DNA of 28,526 nt from a virus, in the IMG/VR virus record IMGVR_UViG_3300045051_001327, positions 1 through 28,526 of that record, one strand, 5' to 3'. Within the stretch, counting starts at the first letter, position 1. Each line of letters begins with the position of its first letter. Below the pieces are notes generated by a model. It had not been told where the DNA came from and did no database searches. It saw only the letters and a list, made by a program, of their open reading frames with translations. Both the position numbers and the translations under genes were made by a program. Of the stretch, positions 1-6,730 are shown piece after piece.

Positions 1-94
1 CCTCGCCGCGCTCGACGCCAGCGGGCAGCGGATGATCGGAGTCGACGAACTGCACTGCATCGACCTCGAACCTCTTTGTCACGTATTTCATCAT
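1..94 (-). CDS. Partial phage protein, duplicate of the gene at 329-613
   Basis: This is the N-terminal part of a gene that runs off the left edge of the window. The start can be ATG at 94 or the adjacent in-frame ATG at 91, after an AGGAGAGG ribosome site. The roughly 30 residues visible match the start of the 94-residue protein at 329-613. The DNA identity covers 1-110 against 523-632 with four mismatches, all transitions. None changes a shared codon, and one creates the extra ATG. It is therefore a recent duplicate. The function is unknown; see the full-length copy for the family. Confidence 0.75.
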   Translation of the reverse strand, partial: MMKYVTKRFEVDAVQFVDSDHPLPAGVERGE

Positions 95-127
95 CCTCTC
101 CTGGCACTCTATTCGGCTTCGGTGCCA

Positions 128-298
128 TTAACCATTTCTCTTCGCTCGATCGTAGAAGTACGACATTAGGAAGACCACACCCAGCGTCCAAATCACTGCC
201 GCGGCAGTGTGATTCCAAAACTGCCACGACATCCACCCGTACAGCGCGCAGAGGTGCGCCATAATCCCCAAAGACGACGCCGGTTTGTCGCTGCTCAT
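128..298 (-). CDS. Small single-span membrane protein
   Basis: This 56-residue protein has a strong ribosome site (AAGGAGAT) just before the ATG at 298. Residues about 12-22 and 32-48 are hydrophobic and tryptophan/aromatic-rich, and the tail is basic (RAKRNG). One transmembrane helix is likely, perhaps two, with a cytoplasmic C-terminus. It lies between the two copies of the duplicated gene. No family was recognised. Such proteins in phages can be holins, inner-membrane exclusion factors or unknown, and nothing here distinguishes these. Confidence 0.65.
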   Translation of the reverse strand: MSSDKPASSLGIMAHLCALYGWMSWQFWNHTAAAVIWTLGVVFLMSYFYDRAKRNG

Positions 299-328
299 CC
301 TTTATCTCCTTCTTCCCTTGGTATACTT

Positions 329-613
329 CTATGCCAACTCGAAACACTTCTCGAAGTCTTCCCTGGGGTACGGGTAGCGCGACCCGTCCTTCATGGTCAC
401 GACCCAGTCGCCGGGCCGGATCTGAATCCTCCCATGCCCCGTCTCAACGAAGTAGTTGTAAATCGGCCCGTACTTGTGCCGAAAGAAGCTCTGGTCGCTT
501 CCGCTTCCAGCGTAGCGAGCCTCCTCGCCGCGCTCGACGCCAGCGGGCAGCGGATGGTCGGAGTCGACGAACTGCACTGCGTCGACCTCGAACCTCTTCG
601 TCACGTATTTCAT
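329..613 (-). CDS. Phage protein with C-terminal PGDWVVT-type motif
   Basis: This 94-residue protein begins MKYVTKRFEVDAVQF and ends with RPGDWVVTMKDGSRYPYP followed by EDFEKCFELA. That layout, with a basic/valine-rich start about modifying a 'VEAVQ' strand and a terminal PGD(Y/W)(I/V)V...YP...F...YE segment, is common in small uncharacterised phage proteins. The ribosome site AGGAGAGG precedes the ATG at 613. A second copy starts at 94 and leaves the window. No enzymatic motif is visible. The role is unknown. Confidence 0.8.
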   Translation of the reverse strand: MKYVTKRFEVDAVQFVDSDHPLPAGVERGEEARYAGSGSDQSFFRHKYGPIYNYFVETGHGRIQIRPGDWVVTMKDGSRYPYPREDFEKCFELA

Positions 614-647
614 CGTCCTCTCCTGGCACTCTTTAGGTCTACGATGC

Positions 648-728
648 CTACTTCCGACCGAACATCCACCAGAGCAGCCGACACAGCCAGTTTCGGCAGT
701 CCCGGGAGTGGACGAAGTCGTCGTTCAC
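648..728 (-). CDS. Possible 26-residue translationally coupled peptide
   Basis: A GTG at 728 overlaps the TGA of the preceding gene (GTGA), the same coupling used at many junctions here. The reading frame gives 26 residues with two cysteines, several tryptophans and a basic end (FVHSRDCRNW, WWMFGRK). It fills an otherwise empty gap of about 110 nt. It is too short to assign from composition, and it could be chance. Confidence 0.35.
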   Translation of the reverse strand: MNDDFVHSRDCRNWLCRLLWWMFGRK

Positions 729-1078
729 GAGATCGGCTCCAGGAGCACGATCACGCGGTACTTCCCCAGCTTGATCTTCTCGTCGCCCATGAGACCGCGG
801 AGCTGAGTCACGATAGACCCGATCCTCATTTCACAGTAAATCTGAGTGGATTCATCCTGAAACTGCTGCACGAAGAAGGTTCCAACAAGCACATTCGAGT
901 ACCGGTCGAAGACCTTCTCGGGAACCTGCTTCGCGAGCGTGACGAGCGACTGGATCTCGGACTGGCACTGCGAGACCTTGATCCGCGCCTCGTCAGCCGC
1001 CTGACGGGTCTGCTTCGTCAGGGCCTCGAGATCCCGGACACCTTGCGCGATGATCGTTTCGATGCTCTTCTGGAACAT
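725..1078 (-). CDS. Hypothetical helical protein
   Basis: The 117-residue product starts at the ATG at 1078, which directly follows GTAGGAGGTAGC; a longer frame beginning at 1096 has no ribosome site. Residues 1-55 are predominantly helical with heptad-like spacing (EALTKQTRQAADEARIKVSQ), suggesting a coiled coil. The second half (residues about 60-110) alternates hydrophobic residues and looks beta-rich. No conserved catalytic motif was seen. It follows the gene at 1087-1524 by 8 nt. Confidence 0.75.
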   Translation of the reverse strand: MFQKSIETIIAQGVRDLEALTKQTRQAADEARIKVSQCQSEIQSLVTLAKQVPEKVFDRYSNVLVGTFFVQQFQDESTQIYCEMRIGSIVTQLRGLMGDEKIKLGKYRVIVLLEPIS

Positions 1079-1086
1079 GCTACCTC

Positions 1087-1524
1087 CTACGAACACTTAC
1101 AGCAGGGACCGAGCTCCCCGGTACATTGACAGCGACCTACGCTGTCGTGGTGCTTGCAGTCCATGTCCGCACCACACACTAGACACTTTGCAGACGTCTC
1201 GATCTTCATACCCATCTTCCGCTCGATCCGATCGAGCACCGCCTTCTCGACGTCCAAGACGCCGGTCGGAGCGACGTTCGCGAGCCGGATGGCCGAGATG
1301 ACGATGTCGGCGACGTACTTCTCAATCGCGGGCTGCTCAAAGATCTTTTCGGCGCCTGCATGGTCCGCCTCCTCAGTCATGTTCTCGAGCGCCTGCGCGG
1401 CCTTCCGGACGTGCTTCAGCGCGTGGTCGAAGTCCTTGTACTTCGATGGGGAGTTCTTGAACTGCTCGCTGTAGAGCTCGTCAGTCCAGAGCTTCGCGAG
1501 CGTATCCTGTAGGAATTTCAGCAT
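1087..1524 (-). CDS. Helical protein with Cys-rich tail, weakly MazG-like
   Basis: This is 145 residues. Residues about 30-105 are all-helical, and the segment KYVADIVISAIRLANVAP followed by DVEKAVLDRIERKMG resembles the last two helices of MazG-type all-alpha NTP pyrophosphohydrolases. The usual glutamate of the ExxD motif is a tyrosine (YVAD), so activity is doubtful. The last 32 residues carry eight cysteines and two histidines (CLVCG, CKHH, CQC, CCKC), a probable metal-binding appendix. The ribosome site is GAGGT, 7 nt before the ATG. It could be an inactive relative or an unrelated helical protein. Confidence 0.7.
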   Translation of the reverse strand: MLKFLQDTLAKLWTDELYSEQFKNSPSKYKDFDHALKHVRKAAQALENMTEEADHAGAEKIFEQPAIEKYVADIVISAIRLANVAPTGVLDVEKAVLDRIERKMGMKIETSAKCLVCGADMDCKHHDSVGRCQCTGELGPCCKCS

Positions 1525-1529
1525 AGATA

Positions 1530-1898
1530 TTACCTCGAAGCCTGCGCCTTGCGGATCCCGGCCCTCAGAAGTTTGAGGAGCGGTCGCTCTTCTTTCAGTT
1601 CCTTCTTCCGAAGCTTCTTGGCATTCTTTATCCGCTTCGCCCGGTCACGGTAGTACCGATCGAGCAGCGAGAGCGCCTTCCGGAGGACCTTCCGGAGATC
1701 TCGCTTTCCCCAGAACGTGACCGCGGCGGAATCGTCGTCCCCCGGGTGATGCTGGAAGGGTCCGCGGTACTGCTTCCCACGGACCGTCGCCGGGAGCTCG
1801 AGGTAGAAGCGAAGGCCGGTGAAGTCCTGACCCTCGATCAGCTTCGAGATGATCTCGATCCGATTGGTCATCTCCTCGGCGTACACGTTGACGCGCAT
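1530..1898 (-). CDS. Conserved phage protein of MRVNVYAEE type
   Basis: The 122-residue protein begins MRVNVYAEEMTNRIEIISK, has a central beta-rich part with RFYLELPATV and PGDDDSAAVTFWGKRDLR, then a helical part and a very basic C-terminus (RAKRIKNAKKLRKK). The start segment plus DDDSAAVTFW recalls a recurrent small phage family of unknown function. The ribosome site AAGGAGAG lies just before the ATG. The basic tail could bind nucleic acid. Confidence 0.8.
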   Translation of the reverse strand: MRVNVYAEEMTNRIEIISKLIEGQDFTGLRFYLELPATVRGKQYRGPFQHHPGDDDSAAVTFWGKRDLRKVLRKALSLLDRYYRDRAKRIKNAKKLRKKELKEERPLLKLLRAGIRKAQASR

Positions 1899-1913
1899 AA
1901 GCTCTCCTTCTTC

Positions 1914-2462
1914 CTAGATCGGATACTGTCCGTCCTTCGACTTCGTCGACCCGAACGCCCGCGCATTCCGCCGGGCCGCGGCACGCATACTGCGCCCGTC
2001 GGTCGCCGGGACAGACCGACGCTTCTTCCTGGTCCGCGCGGCAGGCTTCGGCAGGCCCGGCTGGTTGAAGATCCCAAGGAATCTCCTTCGACAGTCCGGG
2101 CAGACCCAGCCGTCGAAGGGCCGGACGCCGACGAAATCCCATCCCTCCTGACCGCTGTAGACATTCTTACAGCGCGCGAGGTTGTTGTCCGGCCGCGCAC
2201 CGAGGCAGCGGACGCCGTTCGGCGCCCGACCGCCAGCGAACTTCGAGCTCCGGGAGAGGTCCTGGAGGTCCTTCGAGAGTGCCGGATGCGTCTCTCGGCA
2301 GGCCCGCGCGTACGCCAGGATCGCGGACTTCGCGTGCGGATCGTGCGTCAGGTCCAGGACGAAGTACTGACAGCCGTGATGCTTCTCCCCGATCTTGTCC
2401 GTCTCGTCATTCCTGGTGACGCAGTACTTGTTGTACAGCCCCATCTGCCTCTCGCCGCCCAT
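1914..2462 (-). CDS. Phage protein with GEKHxGCxYFVLDL motif and zinc-knuckle tail
   Basis: This is 182 residues. The first 65 contain YCVTRNDETDKIGEKHHGC and YFVLDLTHDPHAKSAILAYA, a pattern shared by many uncharacterised phage proteins. The middle carries a cysteine set (C at about 85 and 98, then CPDC near 120) that could bind zinc. The last 45 residues are basic (RTRKKRRS, RAAARRNAR). It starts at the ATG at 2462, with AGGAGG 8 nt upstream; an internal ATG six codons later (MGLYNKY) fits the family start but lacks a ribosome site. It probably binds nucleic acid. Confidence 0.8.
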   Translation of the reverse strand: MGGERQMGLYNKYCVTRNDETDKIGEKHHGCQYFVLDLTHDPHAKSAILAYARACRETHPALSKDLQDLSRSSKFAGGRAPNGVRCLGARPDNNLARCKNVYSGQEGWDFVGVRPFDGWVCPDCRRRFLGIFNQPGLPKPAARTRKKRRSVPATDGRSMRAAARRNARAFGSTKSKDGQYPI

Positions 2463-2474
2463 TTTTCCTTCCTC

Positions 2475-2660
2475 CTAATTCTCCGGGTGATTCTTCTTCC
2501 CCATGATTCGGATCTTCAAGAACTCCGTCTCCTCGCAGATCGTGAACACCTTACCGCACAGCCGACACTGAACTTGAGCGACGAGCTTCCTGTCGGGAGG
2601 TCTCATGACGTCACGATCTTCCTCCGGAATCTCTCGGCCGCAGAGTGGACAGTAGATCAT
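2475..2660 (-). CDS. Zinc-ribbon protein
   Basis: This 61-residue protein carries two CxxC knuckles, CPLC at residues 4-7 and CRLC at about 32-35, which is a classical zinc ribbon. A charged helix follows (CEETEFLKIRIMGKK). The ribosome site GAGGTAGGGG lies directly before the ATG at 2660. Its position between a macro domain gene and another zinc-binding protein suggests one transcription unit. The role is unknown; DNA or protein binding is likely for the fold. Confidence 0.8.
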   Translation of the reverse strand: MIYCPLCGREIPEEDRDVMRPPDRKLVAQVQCRLCGKVFTICEETEFLKIRIMGKKNHPEN

Positions 2661-2668
2661 CCCCTACC

Positions 2669-3136
2669 TCACTGCTTCAGTACTAGGACGAACCTTCCGT
2701 CCGAAAGGTGTCGATCCAGGATCGGCCGGACCTCCGACATCTCGAGGCCGCCGTTCCCGCAGCCGACGAGACTGACGGCGACTCTCTCCCAGCCGAGCTC
2801 CACCGCGCTCAACTTCAGCGCCTCGGCGCTCGACTCGATCAGTTTGAGACTCGCCCCGCTCTTCCAGGAGAGCCACGGGGACTTGATGTTCAGCGGCTTC
2901 ACCGGGAAGGCGATCAGCGGAGCCTTCGGGTACCGGAAGACCGGCGTCAGGGATCCGAACTGTCGGCAGACCTTCCCGTACCAGACCGGGAAGTCCGGAT
3001 ACTTGTCGGCGGCCTGCTTGGCGAGTCCACGGCCCATGACGTTCGCACCGGTCGCCGTCCAGCCGACGTTCGTCGGGATGACGAGGAGGTGTGTCTTCTC
3101 GTAGTCCCAGAGGTCGCCGTACTCAGCGCGGATCAT
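2669..3136 (-). CDS. Macro domain protein, DarG/TARG1-like ADP-ribose binding or hydrolase
   Basis: The 155-residue single-domain protein has the macro fold signatures in order: a GDLWD start at residues 7-11, VIPTN ending at Asn23, VMGRGLAKQAADKYP at 33-47, IAFPVK near 75, and VGCGNGGL at 124-131 followed by VRPIL. The G(R/K)GLA and GCGNGGL plus (D/E)VRPIL combination is the DarG/TARG1 branch, whose members bind ADP-ribose and can remove it from DNA or protein. Inference: it may protect phage DNA from ADP-ribosylating toxins such as DarT, or process ADP-ribose made by host immunity. The ribosome site GGAGG lies upstream of the ATG at 3136. Confidence 0.82.
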   Translation of the reverse strand: MIRAEYGDLWDYEKTHLLVIPTNVGWTATGANVMGRGLAKQAADKYPDFPVWYGKVCRQFGSLTPVFRYPKAPLIAFPVKPLNIKSPWLSWKSGASLKLIESSAEALKLSAVELGWERVAVSLVGCGNGGLEMSEVRPILDRHLSDGRFVLVLKQ

Positions 3137-3140
3137 ATTA

Positions 3141-3374
3141 CTAGTCCTCCCTATCGATCGTTGGCTTCGGAAGGATCTTGTCCTCGACGATCCGGCTGCC
3201 GACCCGGAGGAGCCAGATTAGACCGAGCGGGCTTCCGTGCCGCTCGATCATGTATGGAGCCTCCGGATTCAAGACGTCCATGACCATAACGATGATTTGG
3301 GCGCCGGACCCGATCTTCTCGGAGAGCTTACTCACCGCATCGGAGGCGACAGCCTCGAGCTGCTCTTTGTTCAT
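3141..3374 (-). CDS. Hypothetical 77-residue protein
   Basis: The start is the ATG at 3374, which overlaps the TGA of the upstream gene as ATGA. A longer GTG frame beginning at 3410 is less likely. The N-terminal half is a helix (EQLEAVASDAVSKLSEKIG) and the rest is beta-rich (AQIIVMVMDV, GLIWLLRVG). No motif was recognised. It is probably soluble, despite a hydrophobic strand near residues 25-33. Confidence 0.72.
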   Translation of the reverse strand: MNKEQLEAVASDAVSKLSEKIGSGAQIIVMVMDVLNPEAPYMIERHGSPLGLIWLLRVGSRIVEDKILPKPTIDRED

Positions 3375-3598
3375 TGTTCTGCGACCCCGCATCGACACTC
3401 GTTCAGGCACTTGCAGTCTGGATTGACCGGACCGATGTACGTAATTGTCGCGTTTCTCGGGACCCTCTGATTTAGTTGAAGATCGACCTGAGCCCTCGCA
3501 TCCTCGGCGCTGAACGCAAAAGGACGAAGCTCGTACTGGCCCCGATCTTGAGACCAGATCCGGACGATGTAGCGGTTAGGCTTTACGGGGCAGCTCAC
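3371..3598 (-). CDS. Hypothetical protein with Cys-rich C-terminus
   Basis: This 75-residue protein starts at the GTG at 3598, inside the last 23 nt of the upstream gene, with AAGGAG about 10 nt before it. The sequence YIVRIWSQDRGQYELRPF then FSAEDARAQVDLQL looks like a small alpha/beta fold with the frequent 'SAEDA' helix of trafficking-type domains. The end carries CKC and CRC pairs. Its stop overlaps the next start (ATGA). The function is unknown. Confidence 0.68.
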   Translation of the reverse strand: MSCPVKPNRYIVRIWSQDRGQYELRPFAFSAEDARAQVDLQLNQRVPRNATITYIGPVNPDCKCLNECRCGVAEQ

Positions 3599-3836
3599 TT
3601 GAAGGCTTCTCCTTGAACTTCTTCGCCATCCTCCAGAGCGGCAGCGCGGCCTTGAGCAGCTCCTTGTCCTCCATCATCGCCCCGTGCTTCTCCCGGTAGA
3701 GCGTCGGGTAGATCATGCCGCCGATCGAGTCGGCACGCTCGATCATCTCGAGCATCTTCGGGATATCGTGCTCGCCGATGAGGCCAGCAGTCATCGCGCA
3801 GATCCGCAGGGTATTCTGGTACTCTTCCGCCGTCAT
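3576..3836 (-). CDS. Hypothetical helical protein
   Basis: This 86-residue, almost entirely helical protein is rich in Met, Glu and Lys. It is coupled to the gene before it by an ATGA overlap (ATG at 3836). No motif or membrane segment is apparent. It is conserved in layout with its neighbours, so it is probably expressed, but the role is unknown. Confidence 0.7.
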   Translation of the reverse strand: MTAEEYQNTLRICAMTAGLIGEHDIPKMLEMIERADSIGGMIYPTLYREKHGAMMEDKELLKAALPLWRMAKKFKEKPSSELPRKA

Positions 3837-4276
3837 AGCTTCTCCTTCTTCAGATAATTTTCACGAGCCTTGTTCGGATTGCAGCAAAAGTCTTCGCAGT
3901 TCGGCGGCAAAAACTCGCCGATCGGCTTTCCGCGCGAGACCTCGGCGTCCGTCCAGAGGTGCCAAGGTCGGCATTCCGTGATGAGCCAGTGCTTGTGCTT
4001 CTCGAGCCCAGAATTCTTTCCGCAGTCGAGACACATCGTCGATCCGGGGCAGCCCTGCTTGAAGTAGTGGCGTTCGCCCGGCTCGAGGATCCTCCGGCAC
4101 GGTAGACAGTGGTCCATTCGCTTCGGGACGTGCTCGGCGACGCGCCCTGCGGCCTCCTCGCACCAGGGACAGAGGAAGGTGTCGTCCGGGTTCCAGGTGT
4201 GGTTTTTCCCGACGCACTCCACCATCGCGTAGGTGCCGTTCGTCTCGACGAAATAATCTCCGAGCTTGAATCTCAT
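3833..4276 (-). CDS. Multi-knuckle zinc-binding protein
   Basis: The 147-residue protein starts at the ATG at 4276, which overlaps the upstream TGA (ATGA); an upstream in-frame extension to 4327 is unlikely. Paired cysteines occur as CPWC, CLPC, CLDC and FCC, with histidines between, consistent with two or more zinc sites. The N-terminus (MRFKLGDYFVETNGTYAMVE) looks like a small beta-barrel strand set. The CLPC and CLDC pairs resemble a treble-clef or ribbon fold used by HNH and other nucleic-acid-binding proteins, but no HNH catalytic set is visible. Confidence 0.75.
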   Translation of the reverse strand: MRFKLGDYFVETNGTYAMVECVGKNHTWNPDDTFLCPWCEEAAGRVAEHVPKRMDHCLPCRRILEPGERHYFKQGCPGSTMCLDCGKNSGLEKHKHWLITECRPWHLWTDAEVSRGKPIGEFLPPNCEDFCCNPNKARENYLKKEKL

Positions 4277-4542
4277 TTGGCACTCTTTCGACCTTTTGTG
4301 CCGGTCCGCTTCTTCGGCGACATCCACTTGCAGAACGCCCGCGTGCAGGAGCCGCAGAGATCCTTCGTCCGGAAGGAGATCTCATCGCCGACCTCGAGCA
4401 CGGGCATCTGGAAGTTCGTCCCGCGGCGGACGGACCGGTCCGAGAGGTTCGGCTTCTCGCCGGAGCGACTGTCGGCGAACTTCCGGCCGCAGCGGTCGCA
4501 GAGGTAGTCGATCCTCTTCTTCTCCGGGTTCGGATGTCTCAT
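4273..4542 (-). CDS. Small zinc-binding protein
   Basis: This 89-residue protein starts at the ATG at 4542, preceded by GGAGGTCCCG. CDRC at residues 15-18 and CGSCTRAFC at about 70-78 can form a zinc site around a beta-rich core. The C-terminus is strongly basic (KKRTGTKGRKSAK). The start overlaps the stop of the preceding membrane peptide (ATGA), and its own stop overlaps the next start the same way. It is a likely nucleic-acid or protein adaptor. Confidence 0.75.
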   Translation of the reverse strand: MRHPNPEKKRIDYLCDRCGRKFADSRSGEKPNLSDRSVRRGTNFQMPVLEVGDEISFRTKDLCGSCTRAFCKWMSPKKRTGTKGRKSAK

Positions 4543-4646
4543 CGGGACCTCCGACGGCGAACGATCGCACAGCCGATCGCCCAGACTAGCGTGCCGCAGA
4601 AGAATCCGAGAGCCGCGATCAGACAGAAGAGCCCGCCGTTCGTCAC
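4539..4646 (-). CDS. 35-residue membrane peptide
   Basis: The GTG at 4646 follows AAGGACTGACC, and the TGA overlaps the next ATG as ATGA. The product has a hydrophobic span of about 22 residues (LFCLIAALGFFCGTLVWAIG) and then CAIVRRRRSR, a classical positive-inside single-pass peptide. It completely fills the gap between its neighbours. Possible roles include holin-like or regulatory peptide, with no further support. Confidence 0.6.
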   Translation of the reverse strand: MTNGGLFCLIAALGFFCGTLVWAIGCAIVRRRRSR

Positions 4647-4648
4647 GG

Positions 4649-4849
4649 TCAGTCCTTCCCACCCATGAACGCCTTGATGCCCTTCACGACGATCCCGGTG
4701 ATCTTGTTCTGGTCCTTCGCCTCTCCGTGCTCGACGGCGGTCTGAACGAGGTCCAGGAGATCGGACTTCATCTTCATCCTGTCGCCGGACGAAGGCGCGT
4801 TGTACTTGTCAACGAAAGCGTCGATCTTCTTCACGAGGTCTGCGAACAT
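4649..4849 (-). CDS. Hypothetical helical protein
   Basis: The 66-residue protein is helical throughout (FADLVKKIDAFVDKYNAP, then SDLLDLVQTAVEHG). The ribosome site GGAG lies 8 nt before the ATG. It is the first gene after the hairpin at 4903-4940 and may start a new transcript. A weak -10-like TTATAC sits just upstream without a recognisable -35. The function is unknown. Confidence 0.7.
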   Translation of the reverse strand: MFADLVKKIDAFVDKYNAPSSGDRMKMKSDLLDLVQTAVEHGEAKDQNKITGIVVKGIKAFMGGKD

Positions 4850-4902
4850 GTTTTCGTCTCCCGTGTATAATCCCTTCGTATTCCCGATCCCGCCCTACAT
4901 GG

Positions 4903-4940
4903 CGAGGGGCTCCGTCCGGCTGTCCCGGCGGAGCTCCTCG
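4903..4940 (-). terminator. Strong hairpin after the GT4 gene, likely terminator without U-tract
   Basis: Arms 4903-4914 (CGAGGGGCTCCG) and 4929-4940 pair over 12 bp with one mismatch, and inner CCGG/CCGG can extend the stem around a short loop. It sits 7 nt past the stop of the glycosyltransferase at 4947. No T-run follows on the minus strand, so it could be a pausing or processing site instead. Confidence 0.5.
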
Positions 4941-4946
4941 CCTACT

Positions 4947-5933
4947 CTAAAAATTGTCCAGACAAATCCCGTTCCACTCCTCGACAAGACGTGGTAGGAC
5001 GACGTCGGATCGGAAGCGCTCGGCGTTCTGGCAAGCAAGATCGCCGATGGTCTTCCAGTCTTCGTCCTTGAAAGACAGCGCAAGACGGACGAGGTCCTCG
5101 GCGCCGCTGATCGATTCGTACAGAACTCTCGCCTTTCCCATGTACTCCGCCGCGCCGACGGCTGTTGCGTTGGCAATGACGAAAGCACCGGTCGCCTGCG
5201 CCTCGACGATCGAAATCGGCATTCCGAAGGCGTGCGAGAATTCGTCGTACGTCGAAATATAGATCGCGGCGTCTCGGACAAGCTTCGAAGCTTCGACTCT
5301 GGAGAGGTTTGTACGGATACGGACGTAACCCCCGAGGGAGTCGTTCAGCGCCGTCAGCGCATCGACGACCTGAGACTCCTTTCCGATAACCAGATTTACC
5401 GCCAGCGTAAAGTTTGCGAAGGCGAATAGTCTGTTTCCGATAGTGACGAAGTCCTCCAGCCTCTTCGTCGGAAGGCCAGCCGAAAGCCGGACGACGGAGT
5501 TTCTGTCCTTCGGACTCCGATAGTAGAGGTACGGATCGTACGCAACAGGCAGCTCTACGACGCCGGGGACCTTACGAGCGAGGTGCGGAAAGGCGAAGAC
5601 GCGGCGGACTGCCGGATGCGCAACCATACGGGCCGCCAGCGCCTCGTCCCAGTCAAACGAGTGCGCCCGGATCGTCACCAACCCCCTCGGGAGCTGGTCT
5701 ATGTAGTACGACGCCGTCGTCATGTGGTGGACGTGGACGACGTCCGGACGGACGGCGACGAGAGCCTCCCGAAGGGACTTCCGGTGGACCGGAACGGTCG
5801 GCGGGTCGCCGTAGCCGGACGTCGGAGACCAGACCTCGACCTGGATCCCGCGGCCGAGGATGTACGAGATCTCGGCATCGACGTACGACTCAGAGCCCTG
5901 CGGGAAGTGAGCAAGGACGTAGAGGACCTTCAT
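4947..5933 (-). CDS. Glycosyltransferase family 4 (GT-B fold)
   Basis: This is 328 residues. It starts at the ATG at 5933, overlapping the stop of the GT2 gene upstream (ATGA). The N-terminal Rossmann half runs from MKVLYVLAHFP through DVVHVHH at about 64-70. The second half has SAGLPTKRLED at 151-161, the position of the GT4 donor-binding loop, and EFSHAFGMPISIVEAQATG at 231-249, the glutamate-containing donor motif of retaining GT-B enzymes. It would transfer a sugar from a nucleotide-sugar donor to an acceptor that cannot be read from sequence. It is coupled to a GT2 enzyme, so the pair may act sequentially on one glycan. Confidence 0.88.
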   Translation of the reverse strand: MKVLYVLAHFPQGSESYVDAEISYILGRGIQVEVWSPTSGYGDPPTVPVHRKSLREALVAVRPDVVHVHHMTTASYYIDQLPRGLVTIRAHSFDWDEALAARMVAHPAVRRVFAFPHLARKVPGVVELPVAYDPYLYYRSPKDRNSVVRLSAGLPTKRLEDFVTIGNRLFAFANFTLAVNLVIGKESQVVDALTALNDSLGGYVRIRTNLSRVEASKLVRDAAIYISTYDEFSHAFGMPISIVEAQATGAFVIANATAVGAAEYMGKARVLYESISGAEDLVRLALSFKDEDWKTIGDLACQNAERFRSDVVLPRLVEEWNGICLDNF

Positions 5934-6544
5934 AGTCCGTGCTTCCTCTTGATCGCCTCGAACGCCTCGGCCGACGGGATCCGGACGCTGATCCCGTCGT
6001 CGATGATGAACTTCTCGAAGAGGCAGTACGGGACGTACACGCCCCGCCGCCCCAGGGCCGCCATCGTCAGCCAGAGGTCCCAGTCCTGGAAGCGCCGGAT
6101 CGCCGGATCGAAGCCGGGGAAGGACGATCGCCGAATCAGGCTCGTCGTGTCGATGTAGTTGCCGCCGCGGAGACGCTCCGGACTCCACTTCCCCGGGAAG
6201 ATCTCCCCTACCGGAAACTTATGGGAGGTCTCGAAGTTCGTACTGTACTTGTCGGTGTTGTACCGGTACCCGCAGTAGGCGAAGTCGGCGCCGCTCGTCT
6301 CGAGCGCCGGAATCATCTTCTCGAAGATGGACTCGGAAATCACCGAGTCGTCGTCGACGAAAAGAAGGTACGGCTGGGTCGCAGCCCGAGCCCCCGCGTT
6401 ACGCTTCTCGTTCCCGTTATCTTCCCCGTGGACGACGACGATCTGCGTCGCGCCCGCGGCCTTGACGGACGGGACGCACCGGTTCGCGAGGAATCCGACC
6501 CGAGAGTCGATCGTCGGGATCACGACGGTAACGGGATACGACAT
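5930..6544 (-). CDS. Glycosyltransferase family 2 (GT-A fold)
   Basis: The 204-residue protein has the GT2 layout: strand PVTVVIPT at 4-11, NEKRNAGA at 45-52, the metal-binding FVDDDS at 62-67, an acceptor-side loop with NYIDTTSLIRRS at about 129-140, and QDWDLWLTM at 153-161. This is the complete catalytic domain of a short inverting GT2 without membrane segments. It would act in the cytoplasm on a nucleotide sugar. The start follows directly after the stop of the small gene upstream and has only a weak ribosome site. Its stop is coupled to the GT4 start. Confidence 0.88.
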   Translation of the reverse strand: MSYPVTVVIPTIDSRVGFLANRCVPSVKAAGATQIVVVHGEDNGNEKRNAGARAATQPYLLFVDDDSVISESIFEKMIPALETSGADFAYCGYRYNTDKYSTNFETSHKFPVGEIFPGKWSPERLRGGNYIDTTSLIRRSSFPGFDPAIRRFQDWDLWLTMAALGRRGVYVPYCLFEKFIIDDGISVRIPSAEAFEAIKRKHGL

Positions 6545-6721
6545 TCAGTCTTTCTTTTCGCTGGATTCCTCTGCGCAATTGCTGTGCTGATCCCGGAACT
6601 TCAGGATTCGATTGACGACTTCGTTGGAGTCCTTCGGAGTCCGGATCTCATACTCGTCCCGGCAGTGCTGGCAAAAGAGCTTGATCCCGTACGGACCACC
6701 ATTCGCCTCGACGTTTGTCAT
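6545..6721 (-). CDS. 58-residue Cys-containing protein
   Basis: The frame from the ATG at 6721 to the TGA at 6547-6545 directly precedes the GT2 start. It has one CQHC knuckle near residue 17, then EYEIRTPKDSNEVVNRILKF and a lone His/Cys (HSNC), so a zinc site of CxxC...HxxC type is possible. The C-terminus is acidic then basic. It fills the gap between the acidic Cys-rich protein and GT2. The function is unknown. Confidence 0.62.
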   Translation of the reverse strand: MTNVEANGGPYGIKLFCQHCRDEYEIRTPKDSNEVVNRILKFRDQHSNCAEESSEKKD

Positions 6722-6730
6722 GAATCATCC

